Origin: Hyphomonas sp.
GTDB taxonomy: Bacteria; Pseudomonadota; Alphaproteobacteria; Caulobacterales; Hyphomonadaceae
DNA: 64,000 nucleotides
Assembly (NCBI GenBank): GCA_002700305.1
Contig: PACZ01000040.1
Coordinates: forward strand, 1 to 64,000
Direction of reading: 5' to 3'
In this document: positions 57,586 through 64,000 of the stretch, piece by piece
How the letters are laid out: every line of letters starts with the position of its first letter
Numbering within the stretch: the first letter of the stretch is position 1
Made by a program: the position numbers and the translations under genes
Notes under the pieces: generated by a model
Databases searched by the model: none
Told to the model about the DNA's origin: nothing
Seen by the model: the letters and a program-made list of their open reading frames with translations, nothing else

Positions 57586-60024
57586 ATGGCAAATTTTCGC
57601 ACGTCCCTGCCGATTGACGAGGTGTTGGGAGAAATTTCTGCCCGCCTCGGTGCGGCGCCCCGGCTTGTGCTGGCTGCCCCGCCGGGGGCCGGCAAGACGA
57701 CCCGCGTGCCGTTGTCTCTGGCGGGGTTCCTTGGCCTGCCGGCGGTGGTGGAGGGGCGAATCCTGATGCTGGAGCCCCGGCGCATCGCGGCGCGGATGGC
57801 AGCCCAGCAGATGGCGAAAAGCCTGGGTGAGCCACTCGGCAAGCGGGTCGGCCTGACGACCCGCGTGGACCGGAAGGTTTCGTCTGAGACGGTAGTGGAA
57901 GTGATCACCGACGGTCTGTTCACCCGCCGGATCCTGAGCGATCCGGAACTGGGGGGCGTCGGCGCAATCGTGTTTGACGAATTCCATGAGCGCAGGCTGA
58001 ATTCGGATACTGGACTTGCCCTGGCGCTGGAAAGCCAGACGGCGTTCCGGGAAGACCTGAAACTGCTCATCATGTCCGCGACGCTGGATACGGCCCGGGT
58101 GTCGGCGGTGTTCGATGCGCCTGTCGTGGAGAGCGAAGGCCGGATGTTTCCGGTCGAGACGCGCTATCTCGGCCGGTCGCTGGACCGGATCGAAGACCGG
58201 ATGGCAGCCGCCATCCGCCGGGCGCTGAGAGAAGAGACCGGCTCCATTCTCGCTTTCCTGCCGGGGGCGGGGGAGATCCAGCGCACGGCCGAGCGGCTGG
58301 AAGGCCTCGGGCCGGACGTCCATGTCGCGCCGCTGTTCGGTGCCCTCAGCCCGGCGGAACAGGATGCGGCGGTTCAGCCCGCGCCGGACGGCCAGCGCAA
58401 GATCGTTCTGGCGACGGACATTGCCGAAAGCGCGCTGACCATCGAAGGCGTAAGGATCGTGATCGATTCCGGCCTGTCGCGCGTGGCCGAAGACAATATT
58501 GGCGGGCTTGGGTCCCGCCTCAGCACGGTGCGGGCGTCGCGCGCCTCGGTCGACCAGCGGCGCGGCCGCGCCGGACGGCTTGAGCCGGGCGTCTGCTACC
58601 GGCTGTGGGACGAGGAAGCGACGCGGGGCCTGATGCCTGCGCCCGTGCCGGAGATCTTGTCGAGCGATCTGTCCGGTCTTGTCCTGACACTTGCCGAATG
58701 GGGCGAACGGGATGCATCGAATCTGACCTGGATGGACGCCCCGCCTGCCGGGCGGCTGAAAGCGGCGGCAGAGCTGTTGCTGACCCTGCGCGCTGTCGAT
58801 GAAGACGGAAGGCTTACGCCGCTCGGGTCCGAGATGTCGCGTCTGCCCTTGCCGCCGCGCCTTGCCGCGCTGGTTGCTGGTGCGGCGGGCGGAGAGCGGT
58901 CGCTCGCCGCAGAGGTTGCGGCCCTCGCCGGAGAACGGGGCGTGGGCGGAACATCCATCGATTTGCGCGAGCGGCTCACCCGCTTCCGGCAGGAGCGCTC
59001 GCCCCGCGCCCGGGTGCTGCAACAGCAGGCAAAGAACTGGGGCAAGGGCGCGGCGCCGTCGGGCGATCTTGCCAGACTGCTTGCCCGCGCCTGGCCGGAT
59101 GAAGTGGCCCGCAAGCGGCCCGGCAGTACGGGCACATACCTGCTCGCATCCGGGCGGGCGGCGACCCTGCCGGATGGCGATGCACTGGCAAAGTCTGACT
59201 GGCTGGTCGTCGCGGATCTTGGCGGGGCTTCGAAAGAGGCACGCATTTCTCTGGCTGTGCCGATCAGTGAGACAGATGCATTGGCAAGCGGGAAGACGAT
59301 CACGGAGGACCGGGCGGAGTTCGATCCGAAGACTGGGTGGTTTACCGCGCGGCGCGTGAAGGCGCTGGGCGCGATTGTGCTGTCTGAAGCGCCATTGCCG
59401 AAGCCGTCTGCGACCGTGGCGGCCAGGGCGATGCTGGAAGCTGTCCGGGAACAGGGCTTCGCCGCCATCGGGGCAGGGGAGGTGGTGGAGGAAACACTGT
59501 CGCGGATCGCTCTGTTGGAACAGGCCGGCCTTATCGAGGCGCAGGGGCCGAGCGTCGACAGCCTGCTTGCCTCCGCGGATGACTGGCTGCTGCCCTGCCT
59601 GAAGAAAGCCGGGGCACAGGTGCCGGCGGATCACAAAGTGCGCGAGGCATTGATTGCTTCGTTCGACTGGCAGGTGCAGGAGGCGCTTCGCACGGCTGCG
59701 CCGCTATCGCTGGAGCTGCCGTCCGGGCAGACGGCGCGGGTCGACTATCTCGACCCTCGCGCGCCGCTGGTCTCCGCACGGGCGCAGGCCTTCTGGGGGT
59801 GTGCGGAACATTTGCGAATTGCCGGCGGACGCGTGCCTGTCACAGTGGAGATGCTGTCGCCCGGCATGAAGCCTGTTGCGACAACGCAGGACCTGCCGGC
59901 CTTCTGGCAAGGCGGTTACAAGGACATGGCAAAGGACATGCGCGGGCGCTATCCCAAGCATGACTGGCCGGAAGACCCGGCGAGCGCGCGCGCGCATGAA
60001 GGCCGGACGAAGAAGAGACTGTAA
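57586..60024 (+). CDS. hrpB: ATP-dependent RNA helicase HrpB
   Basis: An 812-residue DEAH-type helicase of the HrpB family. Motif I is APPGAGKTTRVP, motif II is DEFHERRLNSD, motif III is SATLDT, motif V is TDIAESALTIEGV and motif VI is QRRGRAGR. The HrpB-specific C-terminal domain ends with VEMLSPGMKPVATTQDLPAFW. The cellular role of HrpB is poorly known. The ATG at 57586 precedes the conserved N-terminus. Its TAA overlaps the next ATG by one base. Confidence 0.94.
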   Translation: MANFRTSLPIDEVLGEISARLGAAPRLVLAAPPGAGKTTRVPLSLAGFLGLPAVVEGRILMLEPRRIAARMAAQQMAKSLGEPLGKRVGLTTRVDRKVSSETVVEVITDGLFTRRILSDPELGGVGAIVFDEFHERRLNSDTGLALALESQTAFREDLKLLIMSATLDTARVSAVFDAPVVESEGRMFPVETRYLGRSLDRIEDRMAAAIRRALREETGSILAFLPGAGEIQRTAERLEGLGPDVHVAPLFGALSPAEQDAAVQPAPDGQRKIVLATDIAESALTIEGVRIVIDSGLSRVAEDNIGGLGSRLSTVRASRASVDQRRGRAGRLEPGVCYRLWDEEATRGLMPAPVPEILSSDLSGLVLTLAEWGERDASNLTWMDAPPAGRLKAAAELLLTLRAVDEDGRLTPLGSEMSRLPLPPRLAALVAGAAGGERSLAAEVAALAGERGVGGTSIDLRERLTRFRQERSPRARVLQQQAKNWGKGAAPSGDLARLLARAWPDEVARKRPGSTGTYLLASGRAATLPDGDALAKSDWLVVADLGGASKEARISLAVPISETDALASGKTITEDRAEFDPKTGWFTARRVKALGAIVLSEAPLPKPSATVAARAMLEAVREQGFAAIGAGEVVEETLSRIALLEQAGLIEAQGPSVDSLLASADDWLLPCLKKAGAQVPADHKVREALIASFDWQVQEALRTAAPLSLELPSGQTARVDYLDPRAPLVSARAQAFWGCAEHLRIAGGRVPVTVEMLSPGMKPVATTQDLPAFWQGGYKDMAKDMRGRYPKHDWPEDPASARAHEGRTKKRL

Positions 60025-60509
60025 TGGCCCGTGAGATTCACATCCGAAGCGACTGGCGCGAAGGTGATGTCGAACGCATCGTCGACCTGCACAGGCGGGG
60101 CTATCAGCAGGAAGGCGGGCATTACGGGGCCGACTTTCTGGACCATGTGCGGCGCACGGTTGAAGAGGCGGACATTCCGTCCCGCCCGGGAAATTGTGTC
60201 TGGTTTGTCGAAATGGATGGTGAAACTGTCGGCTGCGCCGCGGTGGTCGATCGCGGCGATACGGGTCAGCTCCGCTGGGTGGTGCTGACCCCGGAGACGC
60301 GTGGCCTGGGAATCGGCAGCAAACTGCTGGGTGCCGCCATGAAACATGCCGAAGCGCAGGACTGGCAATCCATCTATCTGGAAACGACCGACGGGCTGGA
60401 AGCGTCCATGGCGCTCTACAAGCGGCTGGGCTTCGAAATCGAGATCGCGGAAGACCGCCCTCTCTGGCATGGCGGCGGCCGTTTCCTCCAGATGCGCCGC
60501 AAGCTCTGA
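60024..60509 (+). CDS. GNAT family N-acetyltransferase
   Basis: A 161-residue acetyltransferase. The acetyl-CoA loop is TRGLGIGSKLLGAA, and CWFVEMDGETVGCAAVVDRG-type core strands precede it (VWFVEMDGETVGCAAV). The substrate is unknown. Overlapping start and stop with hrpB imply shared translation. Confidence 0.88.
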   Translation: MAREIHIRSDWREGDVERIVDLHRRGYQQEGGHYGADFLDHVRRTVEEADIPSRPGNCVWFVEMDGETVGCAAVVDRGDTGQLRWVVLTPETRGLGIGSKLLGAAMKHAEAQDWQSIYLETTDGLEASMALYKRLGFEIEIAEDRPLWHGGGRFLQMRRKL

Positions 60510-60511
60510 CG

Positions 60512-61159
60512 TCAGAACGGGCAGGGCAGGGAAAAACAGGCACGCTTCCCCGTGACAGGATGGTCGAATGCGATATCGCTTGCGTGCAGGCAGAGGCGCG
60601 GCGCGGCGGCGAGCGCAGCCTTATGCGCATAGAGTTCATCCCCGAGGATCGGGTGGCCGATTTCCGCGAGATGCACACGCAGCTGGTGCGACCGTCCCGT
60701 GAGCGGCGTCAGGCGCAGGCGGGTGTGGTCTGCGTGTGACTCTGCGGTCTCATACAAAGTCCGGCTCGGCTTGCCGATCTCGTGGTCAACTTTCTGGCGC
60801 GGCCGGTTCGGCCAGTCGGTGATCAGCGGCAGGTCGATCTCTCCCGTTGGCGGAGTGGGCGTGCCCCAGACGTCGGCGAAGTACGCCTTCTCCACTTCAC
60901 CGCGTTCGAACAGGCGGGACATGGCCGCCTGCATGTCTTTTGACCGGGCGAGCACCAGCAGGCCGCTGGTCGCCATGTCCAGCCGGTGGACGGTGAGAGC
61001 GCCCGGATGGTCTGCATTGACGCGGGCAACCGCACAGTCGGCTTTTTCCGGTCCCCGTCCGGGTACGGAGAGTAGGCCCGGCGGCTTGTCGATCACGATC
61101 AGATGGTCGTCGACATGCACGTAGCGCATAGGGTCCTGCGGTGGCGTGTAGGCTGTCAC
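60512..61159 (-). CDS. RluA-type pseudouridine synthase
   Basis: A 215-residue RNA pseudouridine synthase. The catalytic Asp is in HRLDMATSGLLVLA, the start motif is VIDKPPGLLSVPGRG, and GRSHQLRVHLAEIGHPILGD is near the end. It lacks the S4 domain and is short, as in RluA, which modifies 23S rRNA U746 and tRNA U32. The start is GTG at 61159, overlapping the stop of the upstream sensor kinase by four bases. It converges with the GNAT gene. Confidence 0.92.
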   Translation of the reverse strand: MTAYTPPQDPMRYVHVDDHLIVIDKPPGLLSVPGRGPEKADCAVARVNADHPGALTVHRLDMATSGLLVLARSKDMQAAMSRLFERGEVEKAYFADVWGTPTPPTGEIDLPLITDWPNRPRQKVDHEIGKPSRTLYETAESHADHTRLRLTPLTGRSHQLRVHLAEIGHPILGDELYAHKAALAAAPRLCLHASDIAFDHPVTGKRACFSLPCPF

Positions 61160-62586
61160 ACCACAAGGTCCGGCAGGATCAGGCGGAACGTCGTGCCCTC
61201 CGGCCCGGTGGAGGCGAGGACGAGGTCTCCCCCCATGCCGACGGCGAGTTCCCGGGCGATCACCAGGCCGAGGCCTGTGCCGGTTTTCCGGGACGAGGCG
61301 GCAAAGGGTTTGAACAGGTTCTCCTGCGTCTTCGGTGGCAGGCCGGGGCCGGTGTCGGCAAACGCCATGCCCTCAGCAGTGAGGGACACGGTGATCCGCT
61401 TGGGCAGAGACGCGGCTGCGACCATGGCCTCAGCGGCATTGCGGATCAGATTTGTGGCCAGCCGGTGCAGGTGTTCCGGGTCGGCATGGATGATCCGGGC
61501 ACTGGGCAATTCATCGACAAACTCAACTTCCGGCCAGGCGGCGAGTGCTTCGGCTGCAGCTTCCTCGACACAGCCGCGCAGGGAGACCGGCTGCATATCG
61601 GCCGGCTGGGGGGCGGCCTTGCCATAGTCCAGCGTTTCGGAGGCGAGATTGATTGCGCGGGTCAGCGCCCGTTCGAGGCGCGGGGCGGCTTTCTGAACAC
61701 GCGGGTCTTCCGACCGGGCCAGCGTGTCGGAGACGAGCTGCGCCGAGGCGAGCGAGTTGCGCAGATCGTGATTGATCTTGGCAACGGCGGTGCCGAGTTC
61801 GGCCAGGTGGGCGCGTTGGCGGAAGGCATCGGCCACGGCCTCTTCCATGTCGGCGAGGGCATTCTGGGCACGGCCGATCTCGTCACGCCTTGAGGTTGGC
61901 GGCAGCCGCCGGGTCCAGGCGCCCGGATCCATCCGGAACTGTTCGACGCTGGCAGTGACGCGCACCATCGGCCGGACCACCACGAAATGGAGGAGAACAT
62001 AGATCACGGTTGCCGCAATCAGGGCGATCAGGAAGGACAGGGCAAGGATGCGTTGGCCATAGGCATAGAGGTCTTTCCGGAGCGGCGCCTGCGGCACAAC
62101 CACTTCGATTATGCGATCCGGTGTCGACCCGATCGCCGTGATCACGAGGATGCGGTCCTTCGGCGCAGCGAAGGCGCCCATCACCTGCATCACCCGGCTG
62201 ACCGGCGTCGTTTCGCGCAGGTCGAGCTGATAATAGCTGCCTTCTATGTCCATGTCGGAATCGAGCAGCTGGATGTGCATGTCATCCTCGACCTCCGCCA
62301 CGGAGAGAACTTCGGCATTCTCCAGCAATTGCTGGGCGAGTTCCTCCGACACCATGCGGGAGGGGGAGGCATCGAGGGCGAGGGCCGCGATGCGGGCTGC
62401 CTGCAGCCGCTCATTCAGCCAGGCCGTGCGAAAACCCGAGGCGCTGGGGATGAAGATCAGCCCCTCAACAAACAGGATTGCGGCAAGGGTAAAACCGAAC
62501 AGGCGGAACGATAGCCCATGGTACCAGCGAGCGGACGCAGGCTGGCGGACAGGGGCCGGAAGGGGGGCGCTTGCGTTGCCGTTCAC
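61156..62586 (-). CDS. Membrane sensor histidine kinase (orphan)
   Basis: A 476-residue kinase. It has two membrane helices (about residues 28-48 and 183-205), a periplasmic sensor of about 130 residues with no recognised fold, a HAMP linker (VVRPMVRVTASVEQFRMD), an H box AKINHDLRNSLASAQ and an ATPase domain (NLIRNAAEAM, FADTGPGLPP, GTGLGLVIARELA). No response regulator is adjacent in the window; its nearest gene downstream is the RluA synthase, with which it is co-translated. The signal is unknown. Confidence 0.92.
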   Translation of the reverse strand: MNGNASAPLPAPVRQPASARWYHGLSFRLFGFTLAAILFVEGLIFIPSASGFRTAWLNERLQAARIAALALDASPSRMVSEELAQQLLENAEVLSVAEVEDDMHIQLLDSDMDIEGSYYQLDLRETTPVSRVMQVMGAFAAPKDRILVITAIGSTPDRIIEVVVPQAPLRKDLYAYGQRILALSFLIALIAATVIYVLLHFVVVRPMVRVTASVEQFRMDPGAWTRRLPPTSRRDEIGRAQNALADMEEAVADAFRQRAHLAELGTAVAKINHDLRNSLASAQLVSDTLARSEDPRVQKAAPRLERALTRAINLASETLDYGKAAPQPADMQPVSLRGCVEEAAAEALAAWPEVEFVDELPSARIIHADPEHLHRLATNLIRNAAEAMVAAASLPKRITVSLTAEGMAFADTGPGLPPKTQENLFKPFAASSRKTGTGLGLVIARELAVGMGGDLVLASTGPEGTTFRLILPDLVV

Positions 62587-62601
62587 ATGGGCTGAACTAG
62601 C

Positions 62602-64000
62602 CTACGGGATGCGTTGGAGCAAGCCGACGAGACGCCGCGAATTGGTGCCGAACACGACCGGTGTGAAGTGGGCAGAGGCGGCCCGTTTCACGACTTCGGC
62701 GCGGGTCGGGTAAGGCGAGATGAAATTGGTCAGCGCGGTCAGCTTCAGCCCGTTCGACATGGCGACCGAAACGAGCTGGAGAATGTCGCCTGCGCCCTCG
62801 CCCACGATAGACGCGCCGACGAGCTTTCCCTTGTGCAGCACCAGTTTGCACTCGCCGAGTGTCTTGCCCTCGGCAATGGCACGGTCGTTTTCATGGAAGG
62901 GGAAGGCGGATGTGGTGACCTTGCTGCCATGTTTGGCAATCGCTTCGGCTTCGGTCAGGCCGAGCTGGGCGACTTCCGGGCTGGTATAGGTAACGGCCGG
63001 GACCGGCAGGCTGGAGGCCTTGGTGCCTTGTTTGAAGAAGGCCCGGCGGGTGAAGACCGAGGCGTGCCATCCGGCGATATGCGTAAACTGCTCTTTGCCG
63101 GCGGCATCGCCCAGCGCCCAGACGCGGGGATTGGACCGGGAGCGCAGCGTGTCGCCCACGACGATGCCCTTGTGGTCGGCCTCGACCCCGCCTTTTTCAA
63201 GGTCCAGACCGTCCAGAACGGCGCGGCGGCCCGTGGCGACCAGAAGGTGACTGCCTTCGATCACCGGCGTGCCTGTATCGTTTTCGGTGTGCACGCGGAT
63301 GTGCCCGCTTTCCTGTGTGACGCGCCCGGCCTTGTGCTGTTCGAGGATGGTCACGCCCTCATCCCGCAAGGCCTTGATGGCGATGGCGGCGTGTTCGGCA
63401 TCTGCGCGGGGGATCGCCCGGCCCATCTCGATCACGGTGACGTCTGACCCGAGGCGCCGGAAGGCCTGTGCCATTTCGAGGCCAATCGGGCCGCCGCCGA
63501 GGATGATCAAGTGGCGGGGCAGTTCCGGCAGCGTGAAGATGGTTTCATTGGTCAGGAAGGGCACGTCCATCAGCCCGTCAATCGGCGGGATGAATGCGCG
63601 CGAGCCTGTGGCGATGACGATACGGCGGGCCTGGGTCCGGGTCGTATCTGAGACGATGGTTTTCTTGTCCGCAAAACGAGCCGCTTCCCGGATGACCGTG
63701 ACGCCGAGGCCTTCGAACCGTTCCTGGCTGTCGACGGGGGCGATCGTCTCGATGGCGCCGGAGACATGGGCCTTGACGGCATTCCAGTCCGTTTTTGGGT
63801 CCTGAGTCTGGATTCCGAACTTTTTGGCGTCGCGCACACCGGCCGCTGCCTTCGCCGCGCTGAGCAGCGCCTTGGAGGGGACGCAGCCATAATTCAGGCA
63901 GTCGCCGCCCATTTCGTGCTTCTCGTAGAGAACCACTTTCAGTCCGAGCTGGGCAGCGCCGGCCGCCGCGGACAGGCCGCCGGATCCGGCCCCAATCACG
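62602..64000 (-). CDS. Pyridine nucleotide-disulfide oxidoreductase, MerA/LPD-like (5' truncated by window)
   Basis: The last 466 residues of a flavoenzyme; the frame is open at the window edge just before VIGAGSGGLSAAAGAAQLG, so only a few N-terminal residues are missing, unless an extra domain precedes. The redox disulfide is GGDCLNYGCVPSKALL; NAD binding is ILGGGPIGLEMAQAF. In the C-terminal dimer interface the His of dihydrolipoyl dehydrogenase is replaced: SPYPTRAEVV, with a Tyr as in mercuric reductase-like members. It is therefore probably not a pyruvate dehydrogenase E3 and no MerR-Hg genes are near; the substrate is unknown. Confidence 0.88.
   Translation of the reverse strand, partial: VIGAGSGGLSAAAGAAQLGLKVVLYEKHEMGGDCLNYGCVPSKALLSAAKAAAGVRDAKKFGIQTQDPKTDWNAVKAHVSGAIETIAPVDSQERFEGLGVTVIREAARFADKKTIVSDTTRTQARRIVIATGSRAFIPPIDGLMDVPFLTNETIFTLPELPRHLIILGGGPIGLEMAQAFRRLGSDVTVIEMGRAIPRADAEHAAIAIKALRDEGVTILEQHKAGRVTQESGHIRVHTENDTGTPVIEGSHLLVATGRRAVLDGLDLEKGGVEADHKGIVVGDTLRSRSNPRVWALGDAAGKEQFTHIAGWHASVFTRRAFFKQGTKASSLPVPAVTYTSPEVAQLGLTEAEAIAKHGSKVTTSAFPFHENDRAIAEGKTLGECKLVLHKGKLVGASIVGEGAGDILQLVSVAMSNGLKLTALTNFISPYPTRAEVVKRAASAHFTPVVFGTNSRRLVGLLQRIP

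Noticed and set aside
57571..59634. 687-residue open frame opposite hrpB
   Set aside because: High-GC shadow of a clear DEAH helicase; no motifs of its own.
1..64000. CRISPR array, tRNA, rRNA, insertion sequence or prophage
   Set aside because: No regularly spaced long repeats, no cloverleaf-like gap sequence, no transposase, integrase or phage structural gene was seen.

Overview
The window looks like chromosomal sequence of a GC-rich marine-type alphaproteobacterium, most likely close to Hyphomonas (Hyphomonadaceae). That placement is an inference from the gene set: a RegB/RegA/SenC redox system, PhaR and PhaB for polyhydroxybutyrate, a 3-hydroxybutyrate dehydrogenase, a TonB receptor, a CarF/Kua-type lipid desaturase and ruvCAB. 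Coding density is high and both strands are used. I found no tRNA, rRNA, CRISPR array, insertion sequence or prophage.

Layout. 1-10 kb: the 3' part of gltB with a strong terminator, a DUF4349 lipoprotein, a Tat-exported PLP aminotransferase, and a lipid/acyl-CoA block (acyl-CoA carboxyltransferase, SCP2 protein, alpha/beta hydrolase, acyl-CoA ligase, MDR oxidoreductase). 10-12 kb: divergent phaB and phaR with a TGC-rich operator-like region between them. 12-19 kb: divergent GT2 and ArnT-like GT39 glycosyltransferases, a TonB receptor and a periplasmic M20 amidohydrolase. 19-23 kb: regB-regA with divergent senC, then bdhA. 22-31 kb: DUF350, a trypsin-like protease, pyrF, a quinohemoprotein alcohol dehydrogenase, a TerB-like protein, a sulfotransferase, GST/YciI, a TetR regulator and a 37-residue membrane peptide. 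30-38 kb: tsaD, an ECF sigma factor with a membrane partner, a Tat lipoprotein serine hydrolase, a methyltransferase/MerR pair and lepA. 38-49 kb: the CarF-like desaturase, a Rieske oxygenase, an AT-richer DUF4238 gene, an SDR/DUF2269 pair, ruvCAB with a yeast-type cytosine deaminase, a secreted six-repeat cysteine protein, and an AT-richer DUF4145 gene directly behind argG. 50-64 kb: a large TolA-like coiled-coil protein, DUF4112, DUF952-pyrD, MATE, PAP2, a dicarboxylate symporter, hrpB, GNAT, an RluA-type pseudouridine synthase, a sensor kinase and a truncated disulfide oxidoreductase.

Most of the window is ordinary housekeeping and carbon or lipid metabolism. The least explained signal is non-coding. 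Three intergenic loci (about 9.9, 38.5 and 46.9 kb) share the core TGACCA-N3-CGGACT, embedded in degenerate repeats of GGAC/TGACC words spaced one helical turn (10 bp) apart; one copy runs into the 3' end of a small gene. Other points for a second look are an 8-bp hairpin that buries the Shine-Dalgarno of the MDR gene, a perfect RegA-type half-site pair between regB and senC, a long inverted repeat in front of the CarF-like desaturase, the cysteine repeat protein and the two compositionally foreign single genes.
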